DNA of 64,000 bases, taken from contig CAIMPI010000025.1 in the NCBI GenBank assembly GCA_903843305.1, positions 1 to 64,000 of the forward strand, in the 5' to 3' direction. Position numbers and translations under genes: made by a program. Origin of the DNA: an uncultured Chlorobiaceae bacterium. GTDB taxonomy: Bacteria > Bacteroidota > Chlorobiia > Chlorobiales > Chlorobiaceae. Under the pieces are notes generated by a model. The model did not search any database, had not been told where the DNA came from, and saw only the letters and a program-made list of their open reading frames with translations. How positions within the stretch are numbered: position 1 is the first letter of the stretch; the number at the start of each line of letters is the position of its first letter. Positions 26,112-35,436 of this stretch are shown in pieces.

Positions 26112-26614
26112 CGTGTTGGTTGGGTAAACCAGGACTTGACTATCTCGTTTTATTCGAAAAAGCCAACATCTACTTGATCAACAATCCTGCAAGAAGCTAT
26201 TAAATCGCTGAGTTCTGATTGGAATATACGCAATAATATACATAAGGGCTTTAATTTACAGCGGTTCAGCAGATAATATTTCAATAATCACACTCCCCGG
26301 CTTGCTTTACTCTTGCACTGAACCGCCCATGCCGGAACGAGGGGCGGCAGTCAGGCACTGAGCGAAAAGAAGATGCTGGCTGCCATGCCCCGAAGCTGTG
26401 CGGATGCTGATGGCCTGCAGGCAAGCGAACCGCGCAGACGCATCAGGATAAGCGATAGTATCAGTGCGATTTTATTTTCTTTACCATAACCCTAATCAAT
26501 ATGGTGTGATCGGCAAAATATGGAGAAAGCCATTGATATGATGTTCTTTTTTCTTATGATAGTACCAACTTTGTTTTTCCTTATAGGGTAAATGATTTTT
26601 TTTGCTGACACATT
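26112..26614. other. intergenic region with a GC-rich patch
   Basis: A divergent promoter region of 500 bp between the helicase gene (leftward) and the aminotransferase gene (rightward). The outer parts are AT-rich; 26291-26450 is clearly GC-richer and includes the palindrome GCCTGCAGGC. No gene is seen. The patch could be a structured RNA or a decayed insertion, and I cannot decide between them. Confidence 0.4.
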
Positions 26615-27817
26615 ATGTTTGATGAAATAGAGTTTGACAAGATAAAGCGTCTTCCCAAGTATGTTTTTGCTGCTGTTAATGAGCTTAAAATGGCTGAACG
26701 GCGGGCGGGTGAGGATGTGATTGATTTTTCCATGGGTAATCCTGATGGTCCAACACCCCAGCATATTGTTGATAAACTGATCGAGAGTATCAATAAACCC
26801 AGAACCCACGGCTATTCGGTCTCAAAAGGGATATACAAACTGCGCGGCGCTGTAGGTACCTGGTACAAGCGCAAATACAACGTCGATCTTGATCTTGATC
26901 GTGAAGTTGTGGCGACGATGGGTTCAAAAGAGGGTTATGTTCATCTTGTGCAGGCTATCACCAACCCCGGTGATCTTGCCATGGTGCCGGATCCCTGTTA
27001 TCCCATCCATTCACAGGCGTTTATTCTTGCAGGCGGTAATGTCCATCGCCTGAAGCTTGAACTGAAGGACGATTTTACGCTTGACGAAGAGGGCTTTTTC
27101 CAGAACATTGAAAAAGCGCTGCGCGAATCGTCGCCAAAGCCAAAGTATCTGGTTGTGAATTTCCCCAACAATCCTACCACGGCAACAGTCGAACTTCCCT
27201 TTTATCAGAAGCTTGTTGATATTGCCCGTCAGGAGCGGTTTTACATTATCAGTGATATTGCTTACGCTGAACTGACCTTTGATGGTTATGTGACCCCTTC
27301 AATCCTGCAGGTGCCCGGAGCAAAGGATGTAGCCGTTGAGAGCTATACCTTGTCGAAAACCTACAATATGGCCGGGTGGCGCGTCGGGTTTATGGTTGGC
27401 AATGCCAAACTGATCAGCGCACTTGAAAAAATCAAGAGCTGGCTCGATTATGGCACCTTCACCCCTATACAGGTTGCATCAACCATTGCGCTGACTGAAG
27501 ATCAGAGCTGTGTTCAGGAGATCTGTGAGGTGTACCGCAAACGGCGTGACGTTATGGTGAAAAGTTTTATCAACGCCGGTTGGCCGGTGGTCTCACCCCG
27601 TGCAAGCATGTTTGTCTGGGCTCAGATTCCCGAACCCTTCAGGCATCTGGGCAGTCTTGAGTTCAGCAAGAAGCTGCTCAGTGATGCAAAGGTTGCCGTC
27701 AGCCCGGGGATAGGGTTTGGTGCCTACGGTGATGAATATGTGCGCATTGCCATGATCGAGAACGAGGAGCGCATCCGTCAGGCCGCCCGTAATATCAAAA
27801 AGTTTTTGCGGGAATAG
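26615..27817 (+). CDS. alaC: AlaC-type alanine/aspartate-family aminotransferase
   Basis: A 400-residue class I PLP aminotransferase. The PLP lysine is in 'TLSKTYNMAGWRVGF' (about residue 247), preceded by 'NFPNNPTTA' and 'ISDIAYAELTF', and the C-terminal arginine lies in 'YVRIAMIENEERIRQA'. The whole-length pattern, including 'FSMGNPDGPTPQHIV' and 'GYSVSKGIYKLR', matches the AlaC/YfdZ alanine transaminase group, which makes alanine from pyruvate and glutamate. Related LL-diaminopimelate aminotransferases are an alternative. Its 3' end overlaps the convergent NAD(P)HX repair gene by 23 bp. Confidence 0.85.
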   Translation: MFDEIEFDKIKRLPKYVFAAVNELKMAERRAGEDVIDFSMGNPDGPTPQHIVDKLIESINKPRTHGYSVSKGIYKLRGAVGTWYKRKYNVDLDLDREVVATMGSKEGYVHLVQAITNPGDLAMVPDPCYPIHSQAFILAGGNVHRLKLELKDDFTLDEEGFFQNIEKALRESSPKPKYLVVNFPNNPTTATVELPFYQKLVDIARQERFYIISDIAYAELTFDGYVTPSILQVPGAKDVAVESYTLSKTYNMAGWRVGFMVGNAKLISALEKIKSWLDYGTFTPIQVASTIALTEDQSCVQEICEVYRKRRDVMVKSFINAGWPVVSPRASMFVWAQIPEPFRHLGSLEFSKKLLSDAKVAVSPGIGFGAYGDEYVRIAMIENEERIRQAARNIKKFLRE

Positions 27818-29396
27818 CCTCTTCCTTTTTGAAAATCTCTTCAATTGCCTGCTGGATAGTGTCAACGACCATCCCGGATGACACCAGACTTGCGACATCG
27901 CTGGCAAGGTCGCCAGCCCGGCCGTGAAACCATGCGGCTGCGGCTGCAGCATAGAAGAGATCTGCTCCTTTTGCTGCAAGAGCTGCAATCATGCCGGAGA
28001 GCACATCTCCTGATCCAGCGGTTGCCAGAGCCTCGGTTCCGCTGGTGTTGAGCAGTACTGGTTCATTTTTTGCCGCAATAACGGTCGGGTTGCCTTTCAG
28101 CAAAACCGTTACACCGTATTCGCGGACAAATTGTTGTGCTGCTTCAATCGGATCTGCGGCAATATCCTCAATCGGAATGTTGCAGAGACGACTGAACTCT
28201 CCATAATGTGGGGTGAGGAGAACCTCTTTGCATCTCGGCAGTGCATCTGTTCGGCCAATGGATGAGAGGGCGTAGAGTGCATCAGCATCAAGAATCAGCT
28301 TTTTTTCGTTAATGTCGGCGCATTCCAGTAGTTCTCTGACCAGATTGATGCTGTTCTGATCGCGTCCGAGGCCGCATCCGATGAGGATCACGTCAGCCCA
28401 ACGTGCTTTTTCAGCAATTGAGGCAACATCTCTCCCGATAACCACAACTTCCGGTACGGCAAGGTGTATGGTATTAGCCAGAGAAATTGGAAGGGAGATG
28501 CACACATATCCGGCACCGGAGTTCAGGGCGGCCTTCGCACAAAGGATAGCCGCCCCAACCATTGAGCTTTGCTCCGTTTGCGAGCCGGCAATGATCAGCA
28601 CCTTGCCGTTTGTATGTTTTGCGCTTCTCGTTTCTCTAAGGATCAACTGTTCAGCGGCAAACTCCTGATCAACCAAGAGGCAGGAGGAGGGTTCAACCAG
28701 AAAGCGGGGTATAGAGATGTCTGCAACATGCAGTTCTCCGCAGCAATCAGGCCCGTCGTTCAGGTAAAATCCTCTTTTCAGAAAGGCCATGGTTACGGTT
28801 ACATCAGCCTCGATTGTGGGATTTGCCGCAAAGCCAGTACTTGCCTCAAGACCTGACGGAATGTCAAGCGCAATAGTTATCGCGTCCGTCTCTTCATGGA
28901 GCGTATTAATAAGTTTTATTCCATCAGCGAGTGGGGAAGCAAGCGCCATGCCGGGTTTCCCTAGGCGAAGGCCGGTGCCGGTCATGGCGTCAATCAGTAC
29001 AGTATAGCGGCTCTCCTCCAAAAATGGAAGTGCTTCATCAAGGCTTGTGAAGATGCGCAGATTATCCTGATGCGTTCTGTAGGCTTCGAGAATAGCAAAT
29101 CCTTCACGATTAACCCCTTGCAGCACACTTTCCGGGTAGAGCAGAACAAGATCAACCGAAGCTTCGAGATTAAGAAGATGGCGGGCGAGGACAAAGCCGT
29201 CTCCGCCGTTGTTACCTTTACCGCAGACAACAAGAAAAGAGCACCCGGCAAAAGAATCTCTTTCCAGGGTTTCTTTGATAACGCGGAGGCATTCACGACC
29301 GGCAAGTTCCATCAGCCGGTTTTCAGCGATATGAAGCTGCTCAATTGCCGCCTTGTCGGCTCTTTGCATCTCTGGTGCAGTGACAACAGGCAGCAT
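27795..29396 (-). CDS. nnrDE: bifunctional NAD(P)H-hydrate epimerase/dehydratase
   Basis: A 533-residue fusion. The N-terminal NnrE domain (about 1-215) has 'LMELAGRECL' and 'VVCGKGNNGGDGFVLARHL', and epimerises hydrated NAD(P)H. The C-terminal NnrD domain (about 230-520) has 'KVLIIAGSQ', 'AALNSGAGYVCISLP' and the kinase-like 'ATAGSGDVLSGMIAALA', and removes the water using ADP or ATP. The two together repair damaged nicotinamide cofactors. The 3' end overlaps the convergent aminotransferase gene. It lies 32 bp after purL on the same strand and may be read with it. Confidence 0.93.
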   Translation of the reverse strand: MLPVVTAPEMQRADKAAIEQLHIAENRLMELAGRECLRVIKETLERDSFAGCSFLVVCGKGNNGGDGFVLARHLLNLEASVDLVLLYPESVLQGVNREGFAILEAYRTHQDNLRIFTSLDEALPFLEESRYTVLIDAMTGTGLRLGKPGMALASPLADGIKLINTLHEETDAITIALDIPSGLEASTGFAANPTIEADVTVTMAFLKRGFYLNDGPDCCGELHVADISIPRFLVEPSSCLLVDQEFAAEQLILRETRSAKHTNGKVLIIAGSQTEQSSMVGAAILCAKAALNSGAGYVCISLPISLANTIHLAVPEVVVIGRDVASIAEKARWADVILIGCGLGRDQNSINLVRELLECADINEKKLILDADALYALSSIGRTDALPRCKEVLLTPHYGEFSRLCNIPIEDIAADPIEAAQQFVREYGVTVLLKGNPTVIAAKNEPVLLNTSGTEALATAGSGDVLSGMIAALAAKGADLFYAAAAAAWFHGRAGDLASDVASLVSSGMVVDTIQQAIEEIFKKEEAIPAKTF

Positions 29397-29428
29397 GATT
29401 CTCTCCTCTTTTCCCTTATCGGGCAGGT

Positions 29429-31711
29429 TTAAAGTTCGTCAAGGTGCAGAGCGTGCTCAAGGGAGTGGTAGTATGCCTCCGCCAGCTCATCAATGGTGAA
29501 GCTTACTATCTCCCTGCCGTTTACAGAGATAGATGCGGCCCTTTCAACGACGGTGCCAATAGCCTGAAGAGGCATGTTGTGTTCAGCCGCCGCTTCTGCA
29601 ACTTCACGGATTTTGTCGGGAGCGACGCTCAGTACCACTCGTCCCTGTGCTTCTGAAAAGAGTTGCTGCTGAATACGGACGGAAGAGCGCTCTGTATCCT
29701 CAAGATTGACGATGAAGCCAAGCGGCGCCTCTGCGTTCATGACACCCTTTTCTGCCAGTGCGACAAAAAGACCTCCATCGGAAATGTCATGCGCGGAGTG
29801 GACAAGCTTCTGTTCAGCAATCGATACAAGAAAGCGCTGCAGGTTTGTTTCGTGTTCAAGGTCAACGGAAGGGGAGTCCTGACCGGGAGTGCCATACTGC
29901 ATGACGAGATATTCTGAACCATCAAGCGTAAGTTCTGGATTGCCCGCAAGGAGAATGAGATCACCAGGATGGGTGAAGGTTGAACCTACAAGATTATCAA
30001 TATCATCAAGCAGGCCGATCATCCCGATGGTCGGTGTAGGATAGATGGCAGTACGAACACCAGCGATAAAGGTTTCGTTGTAGAAACTGACGTTACCACC
30101 GGTGACCGGAGTGTTGAACGCCCGGCATGCTTCGCCCATGCCTCTGACCGACTCTTTGAACTGAAAGTAAACCTCAGGTTTGAGCGGATTGCCGAAATTG
30201 AGGCAGTTGGTTATGGCCAGTGGTTTTGCACCCGAGCAGGCAATGTTTCTGGCACATTCGGCTACAGCAATTTTGCCGCCTGCCAACGGGTTGAGATAGA
30301 CATAACGGGCGTTGCAGTCCGTTTTCATGGCAAGCCCTTTTTTTGTGCCCTTGATGCGGATCACGGCGGAATCGGTGTGGCCGGTCGGAGTGACGGTGTT
30401 GGTCTGCACCATCGAGTCATACTGGCTATAGACCCACTGCTTGCTTGCAATGTTAGGTCGCGAGAGGAGCTCAAGGCTGATAGCGCCGAAGTCTAAGGTT
30501 TTATCGTCAGCAAGCTCTGCTACCGGAGTTATTGGCTTTTTTTCGATGGCTTCACGGATATAGACTGGTGCGCCTCCTCCAAGCACGAGTGATTCAGCAG
30601 GGATGTCGACCACGACAGCGCCATGATGAAAAACCCTCAGGTGGTTGTCGTCAGTGACGCGTCCGATGGTGACTGCCTGAACATCCCATTTCTCATAAAC
30701 CTCAATGATCTTTCCTTCAAATCCTTTTTTGGCCACAATAAGCATTCGCTCCTGCGATTCGGAGAGCATGATCTCATACGCACTCATGCCAGCCTCACGG
30801 ATTGGCACAAGATCAAGATCAATCTCGATGCCGCCTGATCCCGTTTTTTCGATGCCTCTGGCACTCATTTCAGAAGTTGAACTGGTGATGCCAGCGGCAC
30901 CCATATCCTGCAACCCGACCACATAGCCGGTGGCAATGGCTTCAAGGGTTGCTTCGAGCAGCAGTTTTTCGGCAAAGGGATCGCCAACCTGAACGCTGGG
31001 ACGTTTATCTTCCGAAGCTTCGCTGAGATCTTCTGAAGCGAAGGTTGCGCCATGAATACCATCTCTTCCGGTGGAGGAGCCGACAATCAGCACAGGGTTG
31101 CCTTTGCCAAGCGCTGTGGCACTGACGGTTTTATGGTGTTCGACAATGCCGACGGACATGGCATTGACCAGCGGGTTGCCGGTGTACCCCTCTTCAAAAT
31201 AGATTTCACCACCGACAGTCGGGACGCCGAACGAGTTGCCGTAATCACCGATGCCGCGCACCACGCCGTCAACGAGATAGCGCACATGGGGGTCTTTCGG
31301 GGAACCAAAGCGGAGCGAGTTGAGCGATGCAACCGGACGGGCTCCCATAGTAAAAATATCGCGGTGAATTCCGCCTACACCTGTTGCTGCTCCCTGGTAT
31401 GGTTCAACGGCTGAAGGGTGGTTGTGTGATTCAATCTTGAAGGCAACGGCAAGGTTGTCGCCAATATCGACGAGACCGGCATTCTCTTCGCCTGCGGAGG
31501 TGAGCAGGGCAGCCCCTTCACGAGGAAGAGTTTTGAGCACTGCTATGGAATTTTTGTAGCTGCAGTGTTCCGACCACATGACGGAGAAAACGCCGAGCTC
31601 GGTAAATGAGGGGGTTCTACCGAGAATGGCACATATTTTGCTGTACTCTTCTGCGCTCAAGCCATGTTCTGCAGCCAGGGCAATGGTTACTTCAACTTCA
31701 GTATGTTTCAT
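29429..31711 (-). CDS. purL: phosphoribosylformylglycinamidine synthase subunit PurL
   Basis: A 760-residue PurL of the small (three-subunit, PurLQS) type, converting FGAR to FGAM with ATP and ammonia in purine synthesis. Visible landmarks are '[12 protein letters not shown]' near the N-terminus, '[26 protein letters not shown]' (in part: [15 protein letters not shown]), '[18 protein letters not shown]', '[17 protein letters not shown]', and '[12 protein letters not shown]' in the second half. Both halves of the duplicated AIR synthase fold are complete, and the length is as expected for the family. It lies 26 bp downstream of secA on the same strand. The purQ and purS partners are not in the window. 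Confidence 0.95.
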   Translation of the reverse strand: MKHTEVEVTIALAAEHGLSAEEYSKICAILGRTPSFTELGVFSVMWSEHCSYKNSIAVLKTLPREGAALLTSAGEENAGLVDIGDNLAVAFKIESHNHPSAVEPYQGAATGVGGIHRDIFTMGARPVASLNSLRFGSPKDPHVRYLVDGVVRGIGDYGNSFGVPTVGGEIYFEEGYTGNPLVNAMSVGIVEHHKTVSATALGKGNPVLIVGSSTGRDGIHGATFASEDLSEASEDKRPSVQVGDPFAEKLLLEATLEAIATGYVVGLQDMGAAGITSSTSEMSARGIEKTGSGGIEIDLDLVPIREAGMSAYEIMLSESQERMLIVAKKGFEGKIIEVYEKWDVQAVTIGRVTDDNHLRVFHHGAVVVDIPAESLVLGGGAPVYIREAIEKKPITPVAELADDKTLDFGAISLELLSRPNIASKQWVYSQYDSMVQTNTVTPTGHTDSAVIRIKGTKKGLAMKTDCNARYVYLNPLAGGKIAVAECARNIACSGAKPLAITNCLNFGNPLKPEVYFQFKESVRGMGEACRAFNTPVTGGNVSFYNETFIAGVRTAIYPTPTIGMIGLLDDIDNLVGSTFTHPGDLILLAGNPELTLDGSEYLVMQYGTPGQDSPSVDLEHETNLQRFLVSIAEQKLVHSAHDISDGGLFVALAEKGVMNAEAPLGFIVNLEDTERSSVRIQQQLFSEAQGRVVLSVAPDKIREVAEAAAEHNMPLQAIGTVVERAASISVNGREIVSFTIDELAEAYYHSLEHALHLDEL

Positions 31712-31737
31712 TATGTACCGTTAGACATTTCGATGGT

Positions 31738-34700
31738 TCAGGACTGCTGCCCGTGACAGTTTTTATATTTTTTTCCGCTTCCACAAGGGCAGAGATCATT
31801 GCGTCCAGGCCTTTTATCTGCGATTATCGGCTGCTGCTGGCTTTCTTCACCCTCATCCTCATCTTCATTTTCAACGATAGAATAAACACTTCCTGCCGAG
31901 GAGTGCTGAGCCACCAGTTTGTCCTTGCGGACAGCGGCTTTTCGCTGACGCTCTTCCATCTCGTGAGCCTCTTCAGGATCGACAGGAAAGAGCTTGAAGG
32001 CAAGGGAAATAGTTTCAAGCTCAATGTCGCGCAAAAGATCGATGAAGAGTCGGAAGGCCTCCTGCTTATACTCAAGAAGCGGATCTTTCTGGCCATAAGC
32101 GCGTAAATTGATTCCTTCACGGAGTGAATCAATCTCCCGGAGGTGCTCTCTCCACCGGAGGTCAATAACGCTCAGAACAGCATATTTTTCGATCTGCCGC
32201 ATAATCTCTTCCGGTACGGCCGCCTCTTTTCGACGGTAGAAGGCTAGTGCCGTTTCATAAAGTTTTTCAGCGGTGGCATCAATACCCTCCCGTTCAAAGC
32301 TCTCCCTGTCAGGCCTGAATTCAATCGAGAGCTCTCGCATTAACTGCTCCTCAATACCATCGACATCAAAATCCTTGTGATATTTTTTGACAACGGTATC
32401 ACTGTAATCTTTAAGGAGGTCGAGAATATCGCTGGTCAGGCGCTCCTTGATGAGGCCGTTTCTGCGGCGTGAATAGATAACCTCGCGCTGCTGGTTGAGC
32501 ACATCATCATATTCGAGAAGCCGTTTGCGGATAGCAAAGTTTTGCTCTTCAACTTTTTTCTGTGCACGTTCGATTGATTTGGTGATCATGGAGTGCTCAA
32601 TCACATCGCCCTCCTCATGGCCAAGTCGGTCCATAACCGAAATTACCCGTTCGGAACCGAAGAGGCGCATCAGCTCATCTTCGAGGGAGACAAAAAAGAC
32701 CGATTCTCCGGGATCACCTTGTCGCCCTGCACGTCCACGGAGCTGGCGGTCAATACGACGTGACTCGTGACGTTCGGAACCGAGGATAAAGAGCCCTCCA
32801 AGTTCGCGTACACCCGGACCAAGCTTAATATCAGTTCCGCGTCCAGCCATGTTGGTGGCAATGGTTACCGTTCCTTTCTGTCCAGCTTCTGCTACAATTT
32901 CCGCTTCACGATCGTTTTGCCTGGCATTGAGAACGTTATGGGCTATTTTTTTTGCGCGCAGCATTCTCGAAAGCGTTTCAGAGACATCGACACTGGTCGT
33001 TCCGACAAGCACAGGTTGTCCCTTTTTCTGCAGCTCCTCAACTTTCAATACAACAGCATTGTACTTCTCTCGCCGTGTTTTATAGACCAGATCATCCATA
33101 TCCTTCCGGATAATGCTGGCATTTGTCGGGATAACAACAACATCTAATTTGTAGATTTCATAAAACTCAGAAGCTTCGGTTTCTGCTGTGCCGGTCATGC
33201 CGGCAAGCTTTTTGTAAAGACGGAAAAAGTTCTGGATTGTGATGGTCGCCATGGTCTGCGTTTCACCTTCAATCTTGACATTTTCCTTGGCTTCGATTGC
33301 CTGGTGCAGCCCATCGCTGTAACGGCGCCCAGGAAGGATTCGTCCGGTAAATTCATCGACAATCATTACCTGTCCGTTCTGAACAACGTATTCATCATCG
33401 CGTTCGAAAAGTGAGTAAGCTTTCAGCAGTTGACTGATATTGTGCAGTCGCTCGGAACGGTCGGCAAACAGACGGTAAATGGCATCTTTTTTTTGCACCT
33501 TGTCAACAACAGCGACTGATTTATCACTTTCAATTGCAGCAACTTCCGTACCTACATCAGGAAGCATGAAAATATCGCTGTCCTGATGACTGAGTTTGCT
33601 GAGAAACTCGCGGCCCTTGTCGGTCAGATCAATAGTGCCGCCCTTTTCATCAACCGCGAAATAAAGCGCGTCATCAACCTCCTGCATCCGGCTCGAATTG
33701 TCTTTCAGGTATTCGTTTTCTGTAACCTGCACCAGCTTTGCCACACCCGCCTGGGAGAGCATCTTGATATAACGGGTATTCTTTGGTTGTCCCCGTTTGA
33801 CACGAAGCAGTGCAAGGCCAGCATCTGCATCGCCGGGCTTTGTTTTTATAAGTTTTTCGGCCTCTGTCAGAAATGATGCCACCAAGTGCTGCTGGGCTCG
33901 TACCAACTGCTCAATCCAGGGCTTGATCTCCTGGAATTTGCTGTTGTCGGCATTAGGTACTGGTCCCGAAATGATAAGTGGTGTTCTGGCCTCATCAATC
34001 AGCACACTATCCACCTCATCAACAATAGCGTAGTAGAAATTCCGCTGCACCATCTCTTCCGGCGTTCCGGCCATATTGTCACGCAGATAATCAAAACCAA
34101 ATTCATTGTTGGTGCCGTAAGTTATGTCGCAGGAGTATTGCTCCCTTCGCTCTTCGGGTCTCATGGTGTTGAGAATAACACCTACCGAGAGGTTGTGAAA
34201 CGCAAAAACGGGACTCATCCACTCTTTGTCCCTCTGCGCAAGGTAATCATTGACCGTTACCACGTGTACACCTCTTCCTGTCAGCGCATTGAGGAATACA
34301 GGGAGTGTAGAGACAAGGGTTTTTCCTTCACCAGTTGCCATTTCGGAAATTTTCCCGGAATGGAGCACCATACCGCCGATCAACTGTACATTGTAAGGTA
34401 CCATGTTCCATACCATCTCTCTTCCCATGACCAGGTAGGTATGCCCTTTAAGACGAACACAGGTCTCTTTGACCAGTGCAAAAGTTTCGGGCAGAATCTC
34501 CTCCAGTACAGAGGCGGCAGCTTTTTCATACTCCTCGGCCAGGGCGTCAAGTCGCGCGTTTATGGTTTCGACCTCTTCAAGATTGATATCCGGATTATCA
34601 AGTTTCAGGGAGAGAGCTTTTTTCTCCTGCTCCATGGGTTCCAGGACATTGCGGACTTTCTTTTTCAGTTCCACTCCATTCTGTCTCAACTGGTCGTTGC

Positions 34701-34812
34701 TGGCCGACGACAAGGCACTCTGCAATTCGTTGATTCGTTGGATAATGGGCTGGATTTTCTTGATATCCTTTTCGTGTTTGGAGCCGAAGATCTTTTCAAA
34801 AATTTTCAACAT
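31738..34812 (-). CDS. secA: preprotein translocase ATPase SecA
   Basis: A 1024-residue SecA, the motor that pushes preproteins through SecYEG. Landmarks are the Walker A region '[11 protein letters not shown]', '[14 protein letters not shown]', the DEVD box in '[24 protein letters not shown]' (in part), '[14 protein letters not shown]' and '[10 protein letters not shown]'. The C-terminus has a zinc-binding motif [14 protein letters not shown] that binds SecB or ribosomes. The protein is longer than the Escherichia coli one (901 residues); the extra length lies in the region about 300-440, between the DEAD domain parts, as in other Chlorobi/Bacteroidota SecA proteins. Confidence 0.96.
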   Translation of the reverse strand: MLKIFEKIFGSKHEKDIKKIQPIIQRINELQSALSSASNDQLRQNGVELKKKVRNVLEPMEQEKKALSLKLDNPDINLEEVETINARLDALAEEYEKAAASVLEEILPETFALVKETCVRLKGHTYLVMGREMVWNMVPYNVQLIGGMVLHSGKISEMATGEGKTLVSTLPVFLNALTGRGVHVVTVNDYLAQRDKEWMSPVFAFHNLSVGVILNTMRPEERREQYSCDITYGTNNEFGFDYLRDNMAGTPEEMVQRNFYYAIVDEVDSVLIDEARTPLIISGPVPNADNSKFQEIKPWIEQLVRAQQHLVASFLTEAEKLIKTKPGDADAGLALLRVKRGQPKNTRYIKMLSQAGVAKLVQVTENEYLKDNSSRMQEVDDALYFAVDEKGGTIDLTDKGREFLSKLSHQDSDIFMLPDVGTEVAAIESDKSVAVVDKVQKKDAIYRLFADRSERLHNISQLLKAYSLFERDDEYVVQNGQVMIVDEFTGRILPGRRYSDGLHQAIEAKENVKIEGETQTMATITIQNFFRLYKKLAGMTGTAETEASEFYEIYKLDVVVIPTNASIIRKDMDDLVYKTRREKYNAVVLKVEELQKKGQPVLVGTTSVDVSETLSRMLRAKKIAHNVLNARQNDREAEIVAEAGQKGTVTIATNMAGRGTDIKLGPGVRELGGLFILGSERHESRRIDRQLRGRAGRQGDPGESVFFVSLEDELMRLFGSERVISVMDRLGHEEGDVIEHSMITKSIERAQKKVEEQNFAIRKRLLEYDDVLNQQREVIYSRRRNGLIKERLTSDILDLLKDYSDTVVKKYHKDFDVDGIEEQLMRELSIEFRPDRESFEREGIDATAEKLYETALAFYRRKEAAVPEEIMRQIEKYAVLSVIDLRWREHLREIDSLREGINLRAYGQKDPLLEYKQEAFRLFIDLLRDIELETISLAFKLFPVDPEEAHEMEERQRKAAVRKDKLVAQHSSAGSVYSIVENEDEDEGEESQQQPIIADKRPGRNDLCPCGSGKKYKNCHGQQS

Positions 34813-35020
34813 GGGGAAATATGCACTCTATAAATTTTCATTTTTTTTGGAAAAGCGATGCCTTGCAGCTCTCTCTTCGCTCTCTCCAACCGTCCCTCAA
34901 GGTATTGAATTAGATATTGATAAAAAAGCAGGAAGCACTGAAAAAAAGGGGGAGGCAGATGTGCCCCGCCTTTCGCCCGAATTGATGCCATGACTTCCAG
35001 TGGTCAATGGCTCCCTTTAG

Positions 35021-35300
35021 GGGTCACCTCAGAATTTTGGAAAAAATCATAAGTTAAGAGATTAATTGATATCGTAAGATGCTTTAATATAATACCTTAT
35101 AATTGCTTTAGCTCCTGCCGAAATATCAATTACTCTTATCAGATTTTAAGGTACTGCCACTTAAATCAGAATTGAGTAGTTTTCTTTAACTAATTATTTT
35201 GCTGTACTTTAAATGATCAGATAAGCTTTTGCATAAAAGACACCTATAATAGAATGTAAAACGCTTACCGTGCTTTAATCTCCCAATTCTGAGGCGACCC
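35021..35300. mobile_element. MITE-like element, 280 bp
   Basis: GGGTCACCTCAGAATT (35021-35036) and its inverted match AATTCTGAGGCGACCC (35285-35300) agree at 15 of 16 positions and bracket an AT-rich interior without coding capacity. A third copy of the end occurs alone at 223-243. Terminal inverted repeats around a short non-coding filler are the form of a miniature inverted-repeat transposable element. No transposase of the same type is in the window. Confidence 0.5.
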
Positions 35301-35436
35301 GACGAATACCTCAAGTGCACCAGAAAAATACTCCGACGTCCGGCCGATGGCAGTTCAATCTAACCCTCCAAAGCCAATCGCCCTGCGGCTTCGGCTTCTG
35401 AAAGACCAACAATTCCAACTGAGTGAAGCTTGCTTT

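Noticed and set aside
33886-34833. A 315-residue plus-strand ORF inside secA
   Set aside because: It is antisense to well-conserved SecA motifs and shows no domain.
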